From the NCBI GenBank assembly GCA_007134725.1, contig SLKF01000016.1, positions 1-8,017 of the forward strand: a stretch of 8,017 bases of DNA, in the 5' to 3' direction. The stretch's first letter is position 1. Every line of letters starts with the position of its first letter. Made by a program: the position numbers and the translations under genes. This document shows positions 1-5,128 of this stretch, piece after piece. This DNA is from Clostridiales bacterium. GTDB taxonomy: Bacteria > Bacillota > Clostridia > Peptostreptococcales > T1SED10-28. The notes beneath the pieces were generated by a model, which was not told where the DNA came from, did no database searches, and saw only the letters and a program-made list of their open reading frames with translations.

Positions 1-63
1 ATATTTCAGGGCGAGCTCGAGCATCGCCCTGGTTCCGTATCGGGCTTTGGATGATAATTTCAT
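1..63 (-). CDS. Rrf2-family transcriptional regulator, N-terminal fragment (cut by window edge)
   Basis: Reading the minus strand from the ATG at 63-61 gives 21 residues up to the window edge, MKLSSKARYGTRAMLELALK then Y. This is the characteristic opening of Rrf2 proteins (IscR, CymR and relatives): a basic start, then the RYGxRAMLELA helix that begins the winged helix-turn-helix. A GGGAG Shine-Dalgarno sequence (minus strand, 75-71) sits 7 bases before the ATG. Family members bind DNA as dimers and often sense Fe-S clusters, cysteine metabolism or nitric oxide. The C-terminal part, which would show whether cluster-binding cysteines exist, lies outside the window. The gene is divergent from phnDCE, so it could control itself, genes to the left, or the importer; the sequence does not decide this. 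Confidence 0.85.
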   Translation of the reverse strand, partial: MKLSSKARYGTRAMLELALKY

Positions 64-98
64 CGTCAGGCTCCCAATAATCATATAGGTTAAGTATG

Positions 99-128
99 AT
101 ATTAGCATTATATTAATATTGATGTCAA
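99..128 (-). promoter_or_regulatory. Candidate sigma-A promoter of the Rrf2-family gene
   Basis: On the minus strand a perfect -35 TTGACA (128-123) is followed after 18 bases by TAATAT (104-99), about 35 bases upstream of the Rrf2 start codon. The interval between them is very AT-rich and contains ATATTA and TAATAT arms nine bases apart. An Rrf2 protein could bind there for autoregulation, which is typical of the family but not shown here. Confidence 0.55.
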
Positions 129-181
129 GCCTAAATCAAAAGAGCCGGATTTCCAGATTATTTACCCTCTGCCGTATTAAT

Positions 182-223
182 GGTTTTCAGCCTCGAAAAT
201 CACGGTCAATTTTTCATTGACCG
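182..223. repeat. Two adjacent small hairpins upstream of phnD
   Basis: GGTTTTC (182-188) pairs with GAAAATC (195-201) with one G-U pair. Directly after it, CGGTCAAT (203-210) pairs perfectly with ATTGACCG (216-223) around a 5-base TTTTC loop. A short T run (ATTTTTAT) follows. They lie in the 306-base intergenic region between the divergent Rrf2 gene and phnD, upstream of the predicted phnD promoter. They may be protein-binding dyads or part of a leader RNA from an unseen upstream promoter. Their function is not known. Confidence 0.4.
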
Positions 224-245
224 GTCATTTTTATGGGGTCAAAAC

Positions 246-309
246 AGTATGGTTATAAAATTAAAAATAATTATACCGATACGGTTGTTAAAAAAACAAA
301 AACCGTATT
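246..309. promoter_or_regulatory. Candidate operator: repeated RTAYGGTT half-sites upstream of phnD
   Basis: AGTATGGTT (246-254) and GATACGGTT (278-286) are direct copies 32 bases apart. The third copy is inverted, AACCGTATT (301-309), reading AATACGGTT on the minus strand. The last two form a perfect 8-base inverted repeat, ATACGGTT and AACCGTAT, with a 14-base centre. A compact dyad, ACCG-ATA-CGGT (275-285), overlaps the second copy, and a weaker copy lies at 172-179. The right arm touches the -35 box of the predicted phnD promoter, which is a common place for a repressor or activator site. The cognate protein is unknown. Confidence 0.45.
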
Positions 310-336
310 GTGCAATGATTCGAAAGAGATTATGAT
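308..336 (+). promoter_or_regulatory. Candidate promoter of the phnDCE operon
   Basis: TTGTGC (308-313) and TATGAT (331-336) are separated by exactly 17 bases and lie 34 bases before the phnD start codon. This leaves a short leader that contains the AGGAGG Shine-Dalgarno sequence (356-361, 8 bases before ATG). Each hexamer differs from the sigma-A consensus, so the promoter may be of moderate strength and regulated. The 8-base inverted repeat arm at 301-308 overlaps its -35 edge. Confidence 0.5.
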
Positions 337-369
337 AATATCAGAAATCATAACTAGGAGGAGATTACT

Positions 370-1242
370 ATGAAAAAAAGAATTTCAGGAATAATTGCAA
401 TGGCAACAGTAACCATAATTTTACTGAGTGGATGTTCAGATCAGGAAGAAGTGCTGACCATGGGTTTTGTACCCATGAGAGACGGAGAACAACTGATTGA
501 ATCCTTAGAGCCCTTGGAAGAAATGATTTCCCAGGAAATGGGCATAACCGTAGAGGCTTTTACCGCTACAAATTATGTAGGTGTGGTAGAGGGATTGGGT
601 TCCGGGCAAGTGGATTTCGGATTTATTCCCCCTTTTGCCTATGTACTGGCCAATGCGGAAAGTGATGCCAGAGTAGCCCTGACGGTGTTAAATGCTAGCG
701 GAGAGAGCAGTTACCGATCCCAATTTTTAGTCAGGGAAGACTCGGATATCGAAGACTTTGAAGATCTTTATGGAAAAACCCTGGCTTTTGTGGATCCTTC
801 CTCTACCTCGGGTTATTTATTTCCCGGAGCCCATCTATATGACCTGGGGATTGATATCGAAGAGGATATTACCTATCTTTACAGCGGAGGACATGACCAA
901 TCCCTGCAATTACTCCTAAGCGGTGATGTGGATGCAGTGGTGACTTTTGTGGACGCCAGAGAGCGCTATGAAGAAGATTTTCCCCATGCCATGGCAGAAA
1001 CCCGGGTTCTCGGCTACACCAGGGATATCCCCAATATCAGTGTAACCATTAGCGATTCCATGGACGGAGAAATGGAAGCGAAGCTTCAGGAAGTATTACT
1101 GAAAATAGCGGAGACCGAAGAGGGGGCCGAACTATTAGGGGAACTCTTTAATATTCACGGCTTTGTAATTGCAGAGGATCAGGATTACGATATTATAAGA
1201 GATACGGCAAAAACAATGAATGTGGATCTTACCAATCAATAA
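370..1242 (+). CDS. phnD: Phosphate/phosphite/phosphonate ABC transporter substrate-binding lipoprotein (PhnD family)
   Basis: This is the extracytoplasmic solute receptor that captures an oxyanion of phosphorus and delivers it to PhnE/PhnC. The 290-residue chain begins with a basic, hydrophobic signal peptide and a lipobox L19-S20-G21-C22, so the mature protein should be lipid-anchored outside the membrane. Family landmarks are GFVPMRD (32-38), a PPFAY segment (87-91), the anion-binding loop DPSSTSGYLFP (142-152) and GGHDQSLQLLLSGDVDAV (173-190). The length is typical. The start is supported by AGGAGG 8 bases upstream. The mature part is unusually acidic (55 D/E against 13 K/R by my count), consistent with exposure to salty or alkaline surroundings. 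It is the first gene of a three-gene operon; phnC follows after 75 bases. The family also includes receptors for phosphite, hypophosphite and other ligands, so the substrate is not settled. Confidence 0.9.
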   Translation: MKKRISGIIAMATVTIILLSGCSDQEEVLTMGFVPMRDGEQLIESLEPLEEMISQEMGITVEAFTATNYVGVVEGLGSGQVDFGFIPPFAYVLANAESDARVALTVLNASGESSYRSQFLVREDSDIEDFEDLYGKTLAFVDPSSTSGYLFPGAHLYDLGIDIEEDITYLYSGGHDQSLQLLLSGDVDAVVTFVDARERYEEDFPHAMAETRVLGYTRDIPNISVTISDSMDGEMEAKLQEVLLKIAETEEGAELLGELFNIHGFVIAEDQDYDIIRDTAKTMNVDLTNQ

Positions 1243-1267
1243 AAGTAAATAGATTCAGTGCAATTTA

Positions 1268-1292
1268 ATCTAGTGAAGTTGGATCTAGTGAA
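1268..1292 (+). repeat. 10-base direct repeat between phnD and phnC
   Basis: ATCTAGTGAA occurs at 1268-1277 and again at 1283-1292, a 15-base period. It lies in the 75-base phnD-phnC gap. The phnC frame is open upstream to a GTG at 1258, so in that frame the repeat would encode NLVKL followed by DLVKF. No Shine-Dalgarno sequence supports that GTG, so I treat the repeat as intergenic. Confidence 0.5.
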
Positions 1293-1317
1293 ATTCAAAC
1301 GAAATGCAGGTGAGAAA

Positions 1318-2049
1318 ATGATATCGGTTCAAGACTTATATGTAACCTATGATAAAAGAACACCGGCCCTACAGGGGGTATCCTTGGATTTTTATGAGGG
1401 AGAGTTTGTGGGGATCATCGGACTGAGCGGGAGCGGAAAATCCACGTTGCTGAAAACCTTAAACGGATTGGTCTCTCCCACAAAGGGAAAGGTATTTGTG
1501 GAGGGGAAGGATATAAGCCGTCTATCCGGTAAGGAACTTCGAAATCTTCGACGGGGAATCGGGTTTGTTTTTCAGGAATTTAATCTCGTGGACCGATCTT
1601 CGGTTTTGGAAAATGTTTTAATCGGAAGGCTGGGTTATCAGTCTTCTTTCAAGTCTTTTTTTGGGTTTTTTAAAGATGAGGATTATCAACTGGCAAAAGA
1701 GGCTCTAAAAACCGTGGGATTGAAAGAAAAAACCTTTGAACGGAGTGATCAGTTAAGCGGCGGACAAAAACAACGGGTAGCCATCGCCAAGACCCTAGTT
1801 CAGGAGCCCGGGGTAATTCTTGCGGATGAGCCGGTGGCAAGTCTGGATCAGAAATCAGGAAAGGTGGTTATGGATACCTTTCAACGGATCCAGCAAAAGT
1901 ATGGAATAAGTATTATTGTGAATCTTCATGATGTGGACCTTGCTAGAAAATACTGTGATCGATTAGTGGGGCTAAAAGGTGGAAGGATTCTTTTTGATCA
2001 GAAGACAGAGGAGATTTCCGATGATGACATTACGGGATTATATCGTTAA
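1318..2049 (+). CDS. phnC: Phosphonate-type ABC transporter ATP-binding protein (PhnC family)
   Basis: This is the cytoplasmic ATPase that drives import through PhnE. The 243 residues carry a full set of ABC motifs: Walker A GLSGSGKST (35-43), Q-loop Q86 in FVFQEFNL, signature LSGGQKQR (146-153), Walker B VILADEP with catalytic E171, D-loop SLD, and switch histidine H204 in NLHDV. The FQEFNLVDRSSVLENVL stretch is typical of PhnC. I place the start at the ATG at 1318, where AGGTGA lies 4 bases upstream and translation opens directly into the ABC fold. A longer reading from GTG 1258 would add 20 residues with no ribosome binding site. The 3' end overlaps phnE by 29 bases, so the two are probably translationally coupled. 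No catalytic residue is missing. Confidence 0.9.
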   Translation: MISVQDLYVTYDKRTPALQGVSLDFYEGEFVGIIGLSGSGKSTLLKTLNGLVSPTKGKVFVEGKDISRLSGKELRNLRRGIGFVFQEFNLVDRSSVLENVLIGRLGYQSSFKSFFGFFKDEDYQLAKEALKTVGLKEKTFERSDQLSGGQKQRVAIAKTLVQEPGVILADEPVASLDQKSGKVVMDTFQRIQQKYGISIIVNLHDVDLARKYCDRLVGLKGGRILFDQKTEEISDDDITGLYR

Positions 2050-3598
2050 GAAAAAAAAGAGAAATCGAATTTGGGCCCTTGGGATCATCCTTTTTTGGGG
2101 GTTGACGGCTTATGGTGTGAATTTTGACTTGTTTCGAATCATCTCCGGCCTTCCGGATATGTTTAATCTGGTCCGTCGAATGCTCTCACCGGAGCTGTCC
2201 TATATAAGAGAAGCTATGCCAAGACTTCTGGAAACGGTTGAAATGGCCTTGGTTTCCACAACCTTAGGGGTGCTTTTAGGGGTTTTAGTCGCTCTGTTTA
2301 CTGCGAAAAATACAACCTTTCATCCAATGATTCCCAAAATCATCGGCCCTTTACTTACCTTTTTTCGTACCATTCCCAATTTAATCTGGGCTGCCATTCT
2401 GGTGACGATTTTCAGTGTGGGAAAATTTCCTGGAATGATGGCACTGACCATTACTGCGGTGCTGATTACCGTAAAGTTGCTTCGGGAGTATATTGAGACA
2501 ATAAATAAAAATCTGTTGTACGGGGTGGAATCGGTGGGAGGCAGTAAGATACAAGTATTGCGATTTGCTGTGCTGCCTGCTGTTTTTGAACATAGTCTGT
2601 CCATCTATTTTATTGTGTTGGAAATCAACATTCGCTCCGCAACGATTTTAGGACTGGTGGGGGCCGGGGGCATCGGCCAGATTTTATGGCGGGATTTGAA
2701 TCATTTGCGTTATGACAATTTAGCCACTTTGATTATTTTACTGTTTTTAACAATTTTGATTATCGATGTTATCAGTTTGTCCATTCGAAAAAACTTAAAA
2801 AAATTCTATATTCCAAGAAAGTCCATTGATTCATTTAAAATACAGCAGCAGAAAAAATGGGCAGGGATTTTGCTGTTGCTTACCCTGGGCCTGTTCTGGC
2901 TATTCATTAGTTTGGATATCACCTTGGATCGTCTCTTGGTGGGATTAAACTCAGGAAAGGAAATAATTCTTCGAATGGTACAAATCGATTTGTCCTATAC
3001 CCCAAGACTATTGGAAGGCTTGCTGGAAAGTCTCTACATAGCTCTTTTCGCCACCTTTGCCGGTGGGATAGGTGCAGTGGTGCTGTCTTACTTCACCGCC
3101 TATAATACCGCACCATCACCCATAGTAGCCATGGTCTTAAAGGGAGTGGTTAATTTGCTTAGAACTTTCCCTCCGATCATCGTGGCCATCATTTTCTTTC
3201 GTGGCGTGGGACCGGGCCCCTTAGCTGGAGCCATGGCACTGGGAATCTATACCCTGGGGGTTATGACAAAGCTTTACAGTGAGGTCATAGAAAGTGCAGG
3301 ATCTCAAATTCAACAGGGGATTATGGTAACCGGAAGCACCAAACTAAACAGTTACCGCTACGGGATTCTCCCCCAAACCTTCCCCAATTTCATCAGTTTA
3401 ATCCTTTATCGATTAGAATCCAATATTCGAACCTCAACAATATTAGGGATTATCGGTGCCGGAGGGATTGGAACCTTACTATCCACAAATATTACCTGGC
3501 GTAACTGGGAAAGGGTAGGTCTTTTAATATTAGGCATTGCCCTGTTGATGATTCTTATTGAAAAAACCAGTGAGAGAATACGAAAAAAGCTTATTTAA
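2021..3598 (+). CDS. phnE: Phosphonate-type ABC transporter permease, fused PhnE-PhnE
   Basis: This is the membrane channel of the importer. The 525 residues contain two homologous permease domains in tandem, each about the length of a usual single PhnE. Domain 1 (about 60-255) has RTIPNLIWA (116-124), an EAA-type coupling segment (157-190) and GAGGIG (214-219). Domain 2 (about 325-515) has RTFPPIIVA (381-389), a coupling segment (421-454) and GAGGIG (479-484). About 12 hydrophobic segments are visible, including one near 18-33 and one near 281-297 that opens the second half. A single chain would therefore supply both halves of the channel. Start: AGGAG (2009-2013) lies 7 bases before ATG 2021, inside the phnC coding sequence; a second ATG follows at 2024. 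An upstream ATG at 1979 would deepen the overlap without a ribosome binding site. No sign of a frameshift joining two genes is visible. Confidence 0.9.
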   Translation: MMTLRDYIVKKKKRNRIWALGIILFWGLTAYGVNFDLFRIISGLPDMFNLVRRMLSPELSYIREAMPRLLETVEMALVSTTLGVLLGVLVALFTAKNTTFHPMIPKIIGPLLTFFRTIPNLIWAAILVTIFSVGKFPGMMALTITAVLITVKLLREYIETINKNLLYGVESVGGSKIQVLRFAVLPAVFEHSLSIYFIVLEINIRSATILGLVGAGGIGQILWRDLNHLRYDNLATLIILLFLTILIIDVISLSIRKNLKKFYIPRKSIDSFKIQQQKKWAGILLLLTLGLFWLFISLDITLDRLLVGLNSGKEIILRMVQIDLSYTPRLLEGLLESLYIALFATFAGGIGAVVLSYFTAYNTAPSPIVAMVLKGVVNLLRTFPPIIVAIIFFRGVGPGPLAGAMALGIYTLGVMTKLYSEVIESAGSQIQQGIMVTGSTKLNSYRYGILPQTFPNFISLILYRLESNIRTSTILGIIGAGGIGTLLSTNITWRNWERVGLLILGIALLMILIEKTSERIRKKLI

Positions 3599-3599
3599 T

Positions 3600-4286
3600 T
3601 TACTTATTGTCGTTTCTCGAAGGAATAAAACGTGCTATTTCCGATGCCATATTTTGAGCGGGCATGGTTTGAATCCAAACTTTCCCCGGCCCTTCAATGG
3701 TGGTTAGGAAAAGTCCCTCCCCTCCCAGCAACATGTTTTTAAAACCTTTTACCAGATTAATACTCAGATCCATTCCCGCTTCGTACATTCCAAGAGCACC
3801 GGTCTCCATACGGATCTTTTCCCCCGGGGCCAGCTCTTTTACTACATATTCTCCGTCCATTTCCACCCAGGCTATACCCTTACCGGATAGACGCTGCATG
3901 ATAAATCCTTCCCCGCCAAAGAACCCGGTACCGATCTTTTTTTGAAACTCTATGTCGTAATCCACACCTTCCGTGGCACATAAAAAGGCTCTTTTTTGAC
4001 AGATCATGGTCTTTTGGCTGACATCAATTTCAATAATTTTTCCCGGGAAAGAATGGCCAAAGGCAACCCGGGCACCGTTTTGTTCTGCGGAGAAATGGGC
4101 CAGAAACAAATTTTCTCCCGAAACCCCTCGTTTTATGGCACCAAAGACGCCCCCCCGCATATTGGTTTGCATCTCGATGTTTTCCGTCATCCACTGCATT
4201 GCTCCGGTTTGGGCATAGATCAACTCTCCCCGGTCCAACTCGATTTCCACCATGGGCATAACCGTACCGATAATTTCACTTTTCAT
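3600..4286 (-). CDS. AIM24 / TIGR00266-family protein
   Basis: A 228-residue soluble protein without a signal peptide or membrane segment. It resembles the AIM24 (formerly DUF124, TIGR00266) family: an early TGAMQWM (27-33), the glycine-rich GGVFGAIKRGVSGENLFLAHF region (45-65), GGEGFIMQRLSGKG (124-137), and the closing GGEGLFLTTIEGPGKVWIQT region (188-207). These repeating glycine-rich strands indicate a beta-rich fold. The bacterial function is not established; the yeast namesake is a mitochondrial protein. Start: AGGAGG (minus, 4298-4293) 6 bases before the ATG at 4286. It converges on phnE with a single base between the two stop codons and no terminator hairpin there. It has its own candidate promoter, so it is probably monocistronic and functionally separate from the importer. 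Confidence 0.85.
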   Translation of the reverse strand: MKSEIIGTVMPMVEIELDRGELIYAQTGAMQWMTENIEMQTNMRGGVFGAIKRGVSGENLFLAHFSAEQNGARVAFGHSFPGKIIEIDVSQKTMICQKRAFLCATEGVDYDIEFQKKIGTGFFGGEGFIMQRLSGKGIAWVEMDGEYVVKELAPGEKIRMETGALGMYEAGMDLSINLVKGFKNMLLGGEGLFLTTIEGPGKVWIQTMPAQNMASEIARFIPSRNDNK

Positions 4287-4340
4287 AAGAAACCTCCTCT
4301 GAAATTGTAATTAAACTGCTTTTTTATAAAGAATAAAATG

Positions 4341-4370
4341 ATAATAATCCTTTACCCAATCATCAGACAA
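4341..4370 (-). promoter_or_regulatory. Candidate promoter of the AIM24-family gene
   Basis: On the minus strand TTGTCT (4370-4365) and TATTAT (4346-4341) are separated by 18 bases, giving a leader of roughly 50 bases before the ATG at 4286. Each box is close to the sigma-A consensus. Confidence 0.5.
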
Positions 4371-4440
4371 AGCATCAGGGATCATAAAAAAAAGTTGAGT
4401 TTAGTTCTTGTAATAACTGGTATATCATCGTGAAATAGGC

Positions 4441-4446
4441 TATAAT
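4441..4446 (+). promoter_or_regulatory. Candidate -10 box for the rhodanese lipoprotein
   Basis: A perfect TATAAT stands about 95 bases upstream of the ATG at 4539. No good -35 hexamer is found at 16-18 bases, and the TGn extension is absent, so it may need an activator. It lies in the 252-base region between the divergent AIM24-family and rhodanese genes. Confidence 0.35.
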
Positions 4447-4464
4447 AATAAAAAGTAATGAATA

Positions 4465-4479
4465 GTAATTATGAATTAC
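4465..4479. repeat. Short inverted repeat downstream of the -10 box
   Basis: GTAATT (4465-4470) and AATTAC (4474-4479) form a perfect dyad around ATG. It lies about 20 bases after the candidate -10 box, where a repressor could bind. It is AT-rich and short, so chance is a fair alternative. Confidence 0.3.
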
Positions 4480-4538
4480 CGGGAAGTATTTGCCAACAGG
4501 GGATAAAAGTTTTTACCTAAATTAGGAGGAAAACCCAT

Positions 4539-4631
4539 ATGAAGAAATACTTATTAGCAGCAGTATTGCTTTTGGTTTTAAGTTTAGGACTCAACGCATG
4601 TAATAATAGTAATGAAAACACGGGTGGTTGA
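4539..4631 (+). pseudogene. Lipoprotein signal-peptide segment of the rhodanese gene, closed by in-frame TGA
   Basis: AGGAGG (4524-4529) stands 9 bases before ATG 4539, the only strong ribosome binding site for this locus. The 30 residues from this ATG have a KK start, a long hydrophobic core and a lipobox ending L18-N19-A20-C21, followed by a polar N/S/G linker. That is a complete lipoprotein export signal. Codon 31 is TGA (4629-4631), and the same frame continues without a shift into the rhodanese domain. The natural reading is a 168-codon lipoprotein gene interrupted by one nonsense codon. Alternatives are a selenocysteine codon, readthrough, restart at the adjoining GTG, or a base-call error. 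General recoding of TGA is unlikely because the other complete genes here contain no in-frame TGA. Confidence 0.7.
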
Positions 4632-5045
4632 GTGGGCCAGCCTATTCAGGAGAGTTCTTCTGTAGAGTTTGAGATGGATTTGGACCAGCCCTATATTGTG
4701 AATTATTTTAAGGAATTACCGTTGAATAACAACTTAATCTCTTCAGGAGACCTTTTGGAGATTGTAGAGAATGATCATCCGGGATATTATATTTTGGATA
4801 TTCGGCGAGAAGAGGATTTTCTGGGGGGACATATCGAAGGCTCAAATCATATTTGGTGGCACGAGCTGGGGAATTCTCTGGAGGACCTTCCCAAGGATAA
4901 GAAAATCGTGGTGGTTTGCTATACCGGTCAGAGTTCCGGTCAAATAGTCGGGATTCTTAAGACCATGGGGTATGATGCTTACTCCTTACATGATGGAATC
5001 GACAGAGGCTGGAGCGTAGAAGAATATCCCTTAGTACAACCGTAA
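4632..5045 (+). CDS. Rhodanese-like domain protein (exported lipoprotein if the upstream TGA is bypassed)
   Basis: A single rhodanese (sulfurtransferase-type) domain occupies most of this 137-residue frame. The landmarks are ILDIRREEDFLGGHIEGSNHI (54-74, the CH2A-like start), and the active-site loop VVVCYTGQSSGQ (93-104), with Cys96 as the persulfide-carrying residue. It ends in GYDAYSLHDGIDRGW (113-127). Rhodaneses move sulfane sulfur or sense oxyanions; the substrate cannot be told from sequence. The catalytic loop is intact, so the domain has not visibly decayed. The nominal start is GTG directly after the TGA of the signal-peptide segment. It has only a poor GGGTGG motif upstream, so independent initiation would be weak. 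The protein is acidic, as expected for an exported domain here. The region from GTG to about residue 33 looks like linker. A terminator follows the stop codon. Confidence 0.75.
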   Translation: MGQPIQESSSVEFEMDLDQPYIVNYFKELPLNNNLISSGDLLEIVENDHPGYYILDIRREEDFLGGHIEGSNHIWWHELGNSLEDLPKDKKIVVVCYTGQSSGQIVGILKTMGYDAYSLHDGIDRGWSVEEYPLVQP

Positions 5046-5090
5046 GGGAGGCCTATTATCACGGCTAGCTATGGATGGATCCAAGAATTT

Positions 5091-5128
5091 AAAAAACAGG
5101 CAAGTCTTAAAGACTTGCCTGTTTTTTT
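5091..5128. terminator. Bidirectional rho-independent terminator between convergent genes
   Basis: CAGGCAAGTCTT (5097-5108) and AAGACTTGCCTG (5110-5121) are perfectly complementary. In RNA this gives an 11-bp stem with a 3-base loop. A run of six A precedes it and a run of seven T follows, so it works on both strands: for the rhodanese gene on plus and the methyltransferase gene on minus. On the minus strand the left arm is coding sequence for the last four residues, Q-A-S-L. The TAA stop (5109-5107) falls at the loop. Confidence 0.92.

Noticed and set aside
203..231. Hairpin plus T run as a rho-independent terminator
   Set aside because: The stem is only 8 bp with moderate G+C, three bases separate it from the T run, and no plus-strand gene lies upstream to be terminated.
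1979..2020. Longer phnE start at 1979
   Set aside because: There is no Shine-Dalgarno sequence. The extra residues are the out-of-frame shadow of the phnC C-terminus, while ATG 2021 has AGGAG at 7 bases.
4629..4631. TGA read as tryptophan or glycine by an altered genetic code
   Set aside because: The other complete genes contain many TGG and GGN codons and no in-frame TGA, which would be very unlikely under either recoding.
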